Below are positions 1 through 5,457 of a stretch of 5,457 bases of DNA, piece after piece (the stretch's first letter is position 1; each line of letters opens with the position of its first letter). Both the position numbers and the translations under genes were made by a program. The stretch comes from an uncultured Phenylobacterium sp. (lineage in GTDB: Bacteria; Pseudomonadota; Alphaproteobacteria; Caulobacterales; Caulobacteraceae): contig CAMFIW010000236.1 in NCBI GenBank assembly GCA_945952355.1, positions 1 through 5,457 of the forward strand, read 5' to 3'. Below the pieces are notes generated by a model. The model saw nothing but the letters and a program-made list of their open reading frames with translations. It was not told the DNA's origin and ran no database searches.

Positions 1-230
1 TGTCGCGGCGCTACGTCAACGAGTTGCTCCACGAGTCCGGCATGAGCTTCTCCGAGCGCATGCTGGAACTCCGATTGGCGAAGGCGCGCGCGATGCTGGC
101 GGACGTCCGGCACGATCGCCTGCGCATCATCGAGATCGCCTTCGCCTGCGGTTTCAACGAGGCGTCCTATTTCAACCGCCGTTTCCGGGCCCGGTTCGGA
201 TGCTCGCCGACGCAGTGCCGAGGCGCCTAG
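1..230 (+). CDS. AraC-family transcriptional regulator, C-terminal DNA-binding end (5' truncated by window)
   Basis: Only the last 75 residues are visible, read in frame from base 3 to the TAG at 228-230. They form the end of an AraC/XylS-type DNA-binding domain. The first part (residues 1-32) has the SRRYVNELL...SFSERMLELRLAKARAML pattern, which is the end of the first helix-turn-helix plus the linker helix. Residues 42-69 (IIEIAFACGFNEASYFNRRF, then FGCSP) are the classic second helix-turn-helix and closing motif of the family. The effector or sensor domain lies outside the window, so ligand and target genes cannot be named. The apparent TTG start at base 24 is inside the domain and is not the real start. 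The gene converges on the tautomerase-like gene and overlaps it by 4 nt. Adjacency alone does not show that it regulates that gene. Confidence 0.9.
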   Translation, partial: SRRYVNELLHESGMSFSERMLELRLAKARAMLADVRHDRLRIIEIAFACGFNEASYFNRRFRARFGCSPTQCRGA

Positions 231-658
231 ACCGTCTCGTGCTGGAGCGGCGTTGGGCGGTTCTCGGCGATCCAGCGCTTCTCGTCCTCCGTGCCCGCCT
301 TGGGCGGACGGATGCCCTGGATCGACCAGAGCTCGAACGAGGTCTCGTCGATGTGGAACTCCCAGTCGAAGCCGCGATCGCGAATGTAGGGCGCCAAGGC
401 CTCGTCGCACTGGCCGATCCACCAGGTACGCGCCTCGGGCGTGGGCAGGGTTCGCGCGATGTGATCAACCCAGATGCGGACGAACTTGGTCGCCGGTTCC
501 CCGCCGATGAAGAAGCTGTCGGGCGCGACCTCCTGGAAGACGACGCCGACATAGAACTTGGGCAGGCGGCTATAGAGGGCCGTGATCCTTTGGGACAGTT
601 GCCGCTTGTCGTCGGTGCTGAAGGCTCCGATGGGGTGATAGATCTTCCAAAGCGGCAT
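227..658 (-). CDS. Tautomerase_3-type family protein (putative oxalocrotonate tautomerase / cis-CaaD-like)
   Basis: A 143-residue protein beginning MPLWKIYHPIGAF. Tautomerase-superfamily enzymes use an N-terminal proline, exposed after Met removal, as the catalytic base or acid; the start at 658 places Pro directly after Met. This start is also supported by a GGAGGG ribosome site 6 nt upstream, whereas the in-frame extension to 688 runs through the presumed operator and transcription start. Other family-like segments, counting Pro as 1, are VVFQEVAPDSFFIGGEP (38-54), RIWVDHIARTLP (60-71) and WEFHIDET followed by FELWSIQG. Length and pattern fit the Tautomerase_3 group, which is related to cis-3-chloroacrylic acid dehalogenase and common in fungi. 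Position 28, His in cis-CaaD, appears to be Tyr here, so dehalogenase activity is not expected; substrate unknown. The protein is probably cytosolic, with no signal peptide or membrane segment. It has its own promoter, separate from suf. Confidence 0.82.
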   Translation of the reverse strand: MPLWKIYHPIGAFSTDDKRQLSQRITALYSRLPKFYVGVVFQEVAPDSFFIGGEPATKFVRIWVDHIARTLPTPEARTWWIGQCDEALAPYIRDRGFDWEFHIDETSFELWSIQGIRPPKAGTEDEKRWIAENRPTPLQHETV

Positions 659-664
659 GAGGCG

Positions 665-670
665 CCCTCC
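665..670 (-). promoter_or_regulatory. Strong Shine-Dalgarno site for the tautomerase-like gene
   Basis: Minus-strand GGAGGG lies 6 nt before the ATG at 658-656. It is the best ribosome site in the window and settles the start in favour of the Met-Pro terminus. Confidence 0.8.
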
Positions 671-677
671 AGGCTTT

Positions 678-696
678 AATGATGACAATCATCATT
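678..696. promoter_or_regulatory. Perfect palindromic operator candidate
   Basis: The sequence AATGATGACAATCATCATT is a perfect inverted repeat with 8-bp arms around a 3-nt centre, AT-rich in a GC-rich setting. A second inverted repeat, ACAAT-N4-ATTGT, overlaps it at 685-698. It covers the proposed -10 box (691-696) and the expected transcription start of the tautomerase-like gene, the usual position for a repressor. The form suits a dimeric repressor (TetR- or MarR-type) and also satisfies the loose LysR T-N11-A pattern. The regulator cannot be identified from this window. Confidence 0.6.
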
Positions 697-719
697 GTTG
701 GAGGGTGTGCAGGCGTCAA
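691..719 (-). promoter_or_regulatory. Sigma70-like promoter for the tautomerase-like gene
   Basis: On the minus strand, TTGACG (719-714, five of six matches to TTGACA) is followed by a 17-nt spacer and AATGAT (696-691, four of six matches to TATAAT). A start about 7 nt downstream would give a leader of about 25 nt carrying the GGAGGG ribosome site. This is prediction from sequence only. Confidence 0.5.
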
Positions 720-742
720 GAGAATCCCATCCGCTCGTCCAA

Positions 743-848
743 GCGAATGCCGGGATCCCGATGACGGAATGCTGAGAGCGGAGGCGCGCGGGCACAAGCA
801 CTCCAGAGGTAGCGCGATACGATCTGGGTCCCGGCATTCGCCGGGATG
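743..848. repeat. REP-like inverted repeat pair in the sufA/tautomerase gap
   Basis: A 13-nt arm, GCGAATGCCGGGA (743-755), is repeated exactly in inverted orientation at 829-841. The right copy also forms a tight hairpin of its own: TCCCGGC (829-835), loop ATTC, GCCGGGA (840-846). The left copy runs into the palindrome CGGGATCCCG (751-760). The GGGTCCCGGCATTCGCCGGGATGA style is typical of dispersed extragenic palindromes in GC-rich alphaproteobacteria (recollection, not a search). It lies just after the sufA stop, where such elements often sit and may protect mRNA 3' ends. It carries no open frame I would support. Confidence 0.6.
829..846 (-). other. Hairpin just downstream of sufA (possible mRNA 3'-end structure)
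   Basis: A perfect 7-bp GC-rich stem with a 4-nt loop begins 15 nt past the sufA stop. On the transcribed strand it is followed by ACCCAGATCG with no run of T, so it is not a standard intrinsic terminator. It could still stabilise the end of the suf transcript or act with Rho. Confidence 0.4.
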
Positions 849-860
849 AGCTGAGATTGG

Positions 861-1265
861 CTAGGCCTCGAGGGCCCTGCCCGGCTCGATGGTGACGCTC
901 TCGCCGCAGCCGCAGGCGTCGGTCTCGTTGGGGTTCCTGAAGACGAACTTGGCCGACAGCTTGTTGACCTCGTAGTCGATCACCGTGCCGATCAGGAACA
1001 GCACGGCCTTGGGCTCGACCAGGATGGTGACGCCCTTGTCCTCGACCACCTCGTCCAACGGCTGGGCGGCCTCGGCGTATTCCAGAACGTATTCCTGGCC
1101 AGCGCAGCCGCCGTTCTTCACGCCCACGCGCAGGCCGGCATAGGGCTTCTCGGCCTTGGCCATGATCTCGCGCACGCGATCGGCGGCGGCGTCGGTCAGG
1201 GAGACCACCTTGGGCCGCGGGCGGCGGGCCCGGGGCTGGGCCGTGGTGAGGTCGAGATCGCTCAT
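861..1265 (-). CDS. sufA: A-type iron-sulfur cluster carrier SufA
   Basis: A 134-residue HesB/IscA-type protein that receives an Fe-S cluster from the SufBCD scaffold and passes it to apo-proteins in the cytosol (family role). The three cluster-binding cysteines are present: Cys54 in GGCAGQEY, and Cys118 and Cys120 in ACGCGES. Their spacing (64 and 2) equals that of E. coli Cys50, Cys114 and Cys116. The fold core VVSLTDAAADRVREIM starts near residue 20 and GLRVGVKNGGC near 44. The first 19 residues include a basic, proline-rich tail (PRARRPRPK) before the conserved domain. It is the last suf gene, 15 nt after the sufT stop. No clear Shine-Dalgarno is visible in that gap, so reinitiation after sufT is likely. 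The next in-frame Met (35) would remove the domain's start, so the ATG at 1265 is preferred. Confidence 0.93.
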   Translation of the reverse strand: MSDLDLTTAQPRARRPRPKVVSLTDAAADRVREIMAKAEKPYAGLRVGVKNGGCAGQEYVLEYAEAAQPLDEVVEDKGVTILVEPKAVLFLIGTVIDYEVNKLSAKFVFRNPNETDACGCGESVTIEPGRALEA

Positions 1266-1280
1266 GGCCGATATATGGGG

Positions 1281-1652
1281 TCAGAACATGTTGAGTTGTA
1301 GTTTCGCCTCGTCGGACATCCGCGAGGGATCCCACGGCGGGTCGAAGACGAGATCGACGGTGACATTGCGAATGCCGGGGATCTCCTTCACGGCGTCCTC
1401 GACCCAGCCCGGCATGTCGCCGGCCACGGGACAGCCCGGGGCGGTCAGCGTCATGTCGATCGCCACGTCCTTGTCGTCCGAGACATCGACCCGATAGATC
1501 AGGCCGAGTTCATAGATGTCGACCGGGATCTCGGGGTCGAACACGGTCTTCAGCTTCTCGATGAGCTGGTCGGTGATCTGGTCGAGTTCGGCCTGGCTCA
1601 GGGGCGTCGTGGCCTCGGTCTCAACGGGGGTAGCGTCATCCATCGGGGTCAC
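1281..1652 (-). CDS. sufT: SUF-associated DUF59/MIP18-family Fe-S assembly protein SufT
   Basis: A 123-residue protein with a single DUF59 (MIP18-like) domain. This family helps mature Fe-S proteins, probably in delivering clusters; the exact chemistry is unsettled. Domain landmarks are VFDPEIPVDIYELGLIYRV (37-55), the TAPGCPVAG motif with the conserved Cys74 (70-78), VKEIPGIRNVTVDLVFDPPW (88-107) and the typical end DEAKLQLNMF. The first 20 residues are an acidic, Thr/Glu-rich variable tail. The start is uncertain: GTG at 1652 overlaps the sufS stop as GTGA, the same arrangement as sufC/sufD, while an in-frame ATG at 1643 would give 120 residues. Neither has a good Shine-Dalgarno. I chose GTG for the coupling pattern. 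The identity does not depend on the start. Confidence 0.9.
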   Translation of the reverse strand: MTPMDDATPVETEATTPLSQAELDQITDQLIEKLKTVFDPEIPVDIYELGLIYRVDVSDDKDVAIDMTLTAPGCPVAGDMPGWVEDAVKEIPGIRNVTVDLVFDPPWDPSRMSDEAKLQLNMF

Positions 1653-2863
1653 GCGAAGAAAGCCTGGGTGCGGGTGAGCGCCTCGACGAAGGCGTCGGCC
1701 TCCGCCTCGGTGTTATATAGGGCGAAGGACGCCCGGGCGGAGGAGGTGACGCCGAAACGCCGCATCAGCGGCTCGGCGCAGTGGGTGCCGGCGCGGACGG
1801 CGACGCCGTAGCGGTCGAGGATCTGGGCCACGTCATGGGCGTGGGCGCCGTCGACGGTGAAGGACAGGATCGCCCCCTTCCCCGGCGCCTCGCCGATCAC
1901 CCGCAGCCAGTTGGCGCCGTTCAGGCCGGCGCGGACCCGCTCATAGAGCCGGTGCTCGTGGGCGGCGATCGCCTCGCGGTCGAGGCCGCTCAGCCAGTCG
2001 ATGGCGGCCCCCAGGCCGATGGCTTCCAGGATCGCCGGCGTGCCCGCCTCGAAGCGGTGGGGCGGATCGGCATAGGTGATGGCGTCGAGCGTCACGGTCC
2101 CGATCATCTCGCCACCGCCCTGGTAGGGCGGAAGCGCGGCCAGCCGCTCGGCCTTGCCGTAGAGCGCGCCGATGCCGGTCGGACCATAGAGCTTGTGGCC
2201 GGAGAAGACGTAGAAATCGACGTCCAGCGCCTTCACGTCGACCGGCTGGTGGACGATGGCCTGGCAGCCGTCCAGCAGGGTGATCGCGCCCACGGCGTGG
2301 GCGTCGGCGATCATGCCGGCCACCGGATTGACGGTGCCGAGCACGTTGGACATGTGCGTCAGCGCCACGACCTTGGTCTTCGGGCCCAGGAGCGCGCGAT
2401 AGGCGTCGAGGTCGAGAGAGCCGTCTTCCAGCACCGGCACGAACTTCAGCACCACGCCCTGGCGTTCGCGCAGGAAGTGCCAGGGCACGATGTTGGCGTG
2501 GTGCGCCATCTCGGTGAGCACGATCTCGTCGCCGGCCTTCAGGCTGTGCGAGAGGCCCGCGGCGACGAGATTGATGGCTTCGGTCCCGCCCTTGACGAAG
2601 ACGACCTCGTTCGTCTCGGCGCGGATGAAGTCGGCGATGGATTTCCGGGCCTTCTCATAGGCTTCGGTCGTCTCGTTGGCCAAGGTGTGCAGGCCGCGGT
2701 GGACGTTGGCGTAGGAGCCCTCCATGGCGCCGGTCATGGCCTGGATGACGGCGCGCGGCTTCTGGGCCGAGGCGGCGCTGTCCAGATAGACCAGCGGCTT
2801 GTCATGCACCTGGCGACCCAGGATCGGGAACTCGGCGCGGACCTTTTCGACGTCGAAGGCCAT
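1649..2863 (-). CDS. sufS: Cysteine desulfurase SufS (PLP-dependent, group II)
   Basis: A 404-residue class V aminotransferase-fold enzyme, close to E. coli SufS (406). It converts cysteine to alanine and carries the sulfur as a persulfide for cluster assembly on SufBCD. Visible landmarks are YLDSAASAQKP (27-36), MAHHANIVPW (119-128, PLP-stacking His), LLDGCQA (196-202, with Asp198 and Gln201), the PLP-binding Lys224 in SGHKLYGPTGIG, and the persulfide Cys362 in RAGTHCAEPL, the RxGxHC form of group II enzymes. The start is the ATG at 2863, which shares its A with the sufD stop (TGATG); the open frame runs on to 3055, but that extension is Arg-rich out-of-frame sufD sequence. Residue 200 is Cys where I would expect a small residue such as Ala or Ser. 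Group II enzymes need SufE or SufU to accept sulfur; neither gene is in the window. Confidence 0.96.
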   Translation of the reverse strand: MAFDVEKVRAEFPILGRQVHDKPLVYLDSAASAQKPRAVIQAMTGAMEGSYANVHRGLHTLANETTEAYEKARKSIADFIRAETNEVVFVKGGTEAINLVAAGLSHSLKAGDEIVLTEMAHHANIVPWHFLRERQGVVLKFVPVLEDGSLDLDAYRALLGPKTKVVALTHMSNVLGTVNPVAGMIADAHAVGAITLLDGCQAIVHQPVDVKALDVDFYVFSGHKLYGPTGIGALYGKAERLAALPPYQGGGEMIGTVTLDAITYADPPHRFEAGTPAILEAIGLGAAIDWLSGLDREAIAAHEHRLYERVRAGLNGANWLRVIGEAPGKGAILSFTVDGAHAHDVAQILDRYGVAVRAGTHCAEPLMRRFGVTSSARASFALYNTEAEADAFVEALTRTQAFFA

Positions 2864-3894
2864 CAGGAGGCCAGCCTTTCGGCGATCCAGGCGCGGACCG
2901 GCTCGCGGGCGGCCTCGTTCAAGATGCGGTCGGCGACCTCGCCGACGAAGGCCTCGACCAGCAGGGCGCGCGCCTCGGTCTCGGGAAGGCCGCGCTGGCG
3001 CATGTAGAACAGCGCATCCTCGTCGAGGGCGCCGATGGTGTTGCCGTGTGCGCACTGGACGTCGTCGGCGTGGATCAGCAGTTCCGGCTTGGCGTCGACT
3101 TCGGCCTGGTCGGAAAGAATCAGGGCGTGGTGGCCCATGCGGGCGTCGGTCTGGTCGGCGCCCTCCTCCACGACGATTCGGCCCTGGAAGATGGCGCGGG
3201 CCTGGTCGCGGACCACGCCCTTGGTGAGCTGGCTGGTGGCGCCGTCGACGCCCTGATGGCGGACGATCGTGGTCAGGTCGGCATGGCGCTTGGCGGCCAA
3301 CAGATAGGCGCCGTCGAGCCGCACCGAAGCATGGGCGCCGGGATGGTCGACCGAGGTCTCCAGGCGCTGGCGGCGCGCGCCGGCGGTGATCACGGTCTGG
3401 CCGAACTCGGCTTTGGCGGCGAGGCTGACCTGGGCCTGGCTGACCAGGACGCCCTCGTCGCCGTCGGCCGCCAGGACGATGCGCTCGACGGCCGCGCCGT
3501 CCTCCAGGACGATGTCCAGGGCGGCGTGGGTGACATAGGCGCTCGCATCGCCCTCATAGGTCTCGAACAGGCGCAGCTTGGCGCCGGTGCCGACGCGGAC
3601 CGTCGCGCGAACCGACAGCGAGGCCTCGCCGCGCGAAACGATGCGCAGCGCGAGCGCCGCCTTGCCGTCAGGCGGGATCACGATCTGCGCCGCCTCATGG
3701 CCACCGGCCAGGACGTGGGTCTGCTCGACCAGGGCGTCGAAGGCGCCGGCCGGGAGGGCGGCGAGTTCGACCGCGCCCGCCTGCGGCGGCAGGACGCGCA
3801 GCAGGCCGCGCAGGTCGGTCCAGCGCCAGTCCTCGTCACGCTTAGACGGCAGCTGGGTCGGATCGTTGGCCTTGAGGGCGGTGGCGACGGTCAC
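2863..3894 (-). CDS. sufD: Fe-S cluster scaffold subunit SufD
   Basis: A 343-residue SufD subunit, partner of SufB in the SufBC2D scaffold where clusters are built. The N-terminal motif SKRDEDWRWTDLRGLL (17-32) corresponds to the RKHENWKYT region of E. coli SufD. The rest is the beta-helix core, and the end carries AKPELLIHADDVQCAHGNTIGALDE, with His283 at the position of E. coli His360, the residue that pairs with SufB Cys405 at the cluster-forming interface. From that His to the C-terminus there are 60 residues (63 in E. coli), so the whole shortfall against the 423-residue E. coli protein lies upstream. The start is GTG at 3894, overlapping the sufC stop as GTGA, with GAGGG (3903-3899) 4 nt before it as a plausible ribosome site. 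No near ATG competes. Confidence 0.94.
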   Translation of the reverse strand: MTVATALKANDPTQLPSKRDEDWRWTDLRGLLRVLPPQAGAVELAALPAGAFDALVEQTHVLAGGHEAAQIVIPPDGKAALALRIVSRGEASLSVRATVRVGTGAKLRLFETYEGDASAYVTHAALDIVLEDGAAVERIVLAADGDEGVLVSQAQVSLAAKAEFGQTVITAGARRQRLETSVDHPGAHASVRLDGAYLLAAKRHADLTTIVRHQGVDGATSQLTKGVVRDQARAIFQGRIVVEEGADQTDARMGHHALILSDQAEVDAKPELLIHADDVQCAHGNTIGALDEDALFYMRQRGLPETEARALLVEAFVGEVADRILNEAAREPVRAWIAERLAS

Positions 3895-4637
3895 GCGGCC
3901 CTCGCATACTTGTCATAGCCCTCGCGCTCGAGCTCGAGCGCCAGTTCCGGGCCGCCGGAGGCGACGATGCGACCGGCCGAGAGCACGTGGACGCGGTCGG
4001 GTTTGATGTAGTCGAGCAGGCGCTGGTAGTGGGTGATCACCAGCATGGCGCGCTCGGGGCTGCGCAGCGCGTTCACGCCTTCCGAGACGATCTTCAGGGC
4101 GTCGATGTCGAGGCCGGAATCGGTCTCATCGAGGATCAGGAAGCGCGGCTGGAGCATGGCCATCTGGAAGATCTCCATCCGCTTCTTCTCGCCGCCGGAG
4201 AAGCCGACGTTCAGCGAGCGCTTCAGCATGCCGAAGTCGATCTTCAGGCTGGCGGCAGTGGCGCGGGCGAGCTTCAGGAACTCGGGCGCGGTGATCTCGG
4301 CCTCGCCTCGGGCCTTCCTCTGCGCATTGAGCGCCGTGCGGATGAAGGTAAGCGCCGGAACCCCCGGGATTTCCAGAGGATACTGGAACGACAGGAAGAC
4401 GCCCTTGGCGGCGCGTTCGTTGGGTTCGAGCGCCAGCAGGTCCTCGCCGTCGAGGGTCGCGCCGCCGCCGGTGACCTCATAGCCATCGCGGCCGGTCAGG
4501 ACGTAGCTCAGCGTCGACTTGCCCGCGCCGTTGGGGCCCATGATGGCGTGGACCTCGCCGGCCGGCACATCGAGGGTGAGGCCTTTGAGGATTTCCTTGC
4601 CGTCGACTTCGGCGCGGAGGTTCTGGATCGAAAGCAT
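3891..4637 (-). CDS. sufC: Fe-S assembly ATPase SufC
   Basis: A 248-residue ABC-type ATPase, the energy-using subunit of the SufBC2D scaffold and a soluble protein, not a transporter component. Motifs in order: Walker A GPNGAGKST (34-42, Lys40), Q-loop LSFQYP (Gln85), ABC signature SGGEKKR (147-153), Walker B FLILDE (166-171) followed by TDSGLD, and switch His203 in ITHYQRLL. The SGGEKKRMEI and DETDSGLD forms are characteristic of SufC among ABC ATPases. Length matches E. coli SufC (248). The start is taken as the ATG at 4637; the codon before it is an in-frame TTG at 4640, which would add one Met. The Shine-Dalgarno is weak (GAGA about 7 nt upstream). It is separated from sufB by 175 nt holding a structured repeat, but its stop overlaps the sufD start. 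Confidence 0.97.
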   Translation of the reverse strand: MLSIQNLRAEVDGKEILKGLTLDVPAGEVHAIMGPNGAGKSTLSYVLTGRDGYEVTGGGATLDGEDLLALEPNERAAKGVFLSFQYPLEIPGVPALTFIRTALNAQRKARGEAEITAPEFLKLARATAASLKIDFGMLKRSLNVGFSGGEKKRMEIFQMAMLQPRFLILDETDSGLDIDALKIVSEGVNALRSPERAMLVITHYQRLLDYIKPDRVHVLSAGRIVASGGPELALELEREGYDKYARAA

Positions 4638-4664
4638 CAAAGGGTCTCGTGAATCTTGGAAATT

Positions 4665-4794
4665 GCTCCCCCGTTGGGGGAGCTGTCAGCCGCGAACCGC
4701 GGCTGACTGAGGGGGTAGGTGCAGAGGGCTTGGTGGGCGTCAGCCCCCTCCGCCGTGCGCCGCTGGCGCACCCCACCTCCCCCAACGGGGGAGG
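4665..4794. repeat. 130-bp hairpin-rich repeat element with inverted ends between sufB and sufC
   Basis: The element starts and ends with hairpins that are reverse complements of each other over 17 nt (4666-4682 against 4777-4793). It holds four perfect hairpins, each with a 3-nt loop: 4665-4683 (8 bp, loop GTT), 4685-4707 (10 bp, loop AAC), 4755-4771 (7 bp, loop GCT) and 4776-4794 (8 bp, loop AAC). A further 7-bp pairing joins GAGGGGG (4709-4715) with CCCCCTC (4744-4750). There is no transposase. The style matches dispersed CTCCCCC-N3-GGGGGAG elements that I recall as common in Caulobacteraceae intergenic DNA, so it is most likely a REP/MITE-like insertion. In the transcript it begins 18 nt after the sufB stop and ends 27 nt before the sufC ATG. 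It has no T-run after any hairpin in the direction of transcription, so it is not an intrinsic terminator. Confidence 0.8.
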
Positions 4795-4812
4795 AATGGA
4801 AGCGGAGCCGCA

Positions 4813-5457
<645 letters not shown>

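Noticed and set aside
722..726. GANTC (CcrM-type) methylation site just upstream of the -35 box
   Set aside because: GANTC also occurs in coding parts of this window (for example near 33, 3175 and 4651), so this single site is not evidence of cell-cycle control.
829..846. Rho-independent terminator of the suf operon
   Set aside because: The stem is good but the following bases on the transcribed strand are ACCCAGATCG, with no T-run.
1781..3007. Long + strand open frame (408 codons) opposite sufS
   Set aside because: It is the antisense shadow of sufS in GC-rich DNA: repetitive Val/Gly/Asp/Ala-rich composition, no recognisable domain, and wholly inside a gene with intact catalytic motifs.
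2864..3055. N-terminal extension of SufS by 64 residues
   Set aside because: The extension is Arg-rich out-of-frame sufD sequence; the SufS family starts at MAFDVEKVRAEFP, at the coupled ATG 2863.
3046..3918. + strand open frame (290 codons) opposite sufD
   Set aside because: An antisense shadow of sufD with biased composition and no domain pattern.
4665..4794. Intrinsic terminator, attenuator or riboswitch between sufB and sufC
   Set aside because: The hairpins are strong but none is followed by a T-run in the direction of transcription, and I recognise no riboswitch consensus. A repeat element fits better.
4665..4794. Insertion sequence
   Set aside because: There are inverted ends but no transposase, and no convincing target-site duplication could be seen at the borders; called only as a repeat.

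Overview
The window is a high-GC stretch of an alphaproteobacterial chromosome. Gene order, codon use, protein sequences and the style of the dispersed repeats fit Caulobacteraceae (Caulobacter or Phenylobacterium type). That placement is inference from family resemblance; no rRNA or other phylogenetic marker is present. Nearly all of it is one minus-strand operon for iron-sulfur cluster assembly (SUF system). No gene-free stretch exceeds 300 bases.

Layout along the + strand: (1) 1-230, the 3' end of an AraC-family transcription regulator on the + strand; (2) 227-658 on the minus strand, a small Tautomerase_3-type protein whose stop codon interlocks with that of the AraC gene in a shared CTAG; (3) 659-860, a 202-nt intergenic region with a sigma70-like promoter, a perfect palindromic operator candidate over its -10 box, and REP-like inverted repeats; (4) 861-5457 on the minus strand, the suf operon, transcribed sufB (5' end beyond the window) - sufC - sufD - sufS - sufT - sufA.

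How the suf genes work together (family knowledge): SufS takes sulfur from cysteine as a persulfide; the SufB-SufC-SufD scaffold builds the cluster with SufC supplying ATPase activity; SufA, an A-type carrier, passes clusters to target proteins; SufT (DUF59) assists maturation. The residues that define each role are intact: the SufB Cys and Glu-His-Glu equivalents, the SufD His, the SufC Walker/signature motifs, the SufS Lys224 and Cys362, and the SufA Cys triad. No sufE or sufU sulfur-transfer partner is seen, so it must lie elsewhere if present. From sufC to sufT the genes overlap by 1-4 nt (GTGA, TGATG, GTGA), which points to translational coupling.

I see no undescribed multi-gene system here. 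The parts most worth a second look are non-coding: a 130-bp hairpin-rich element with 17-nt inverted ends inside the sufB-sufC gap, and the 19-nt palindrome over the promoter of the tautomerase-like gene.
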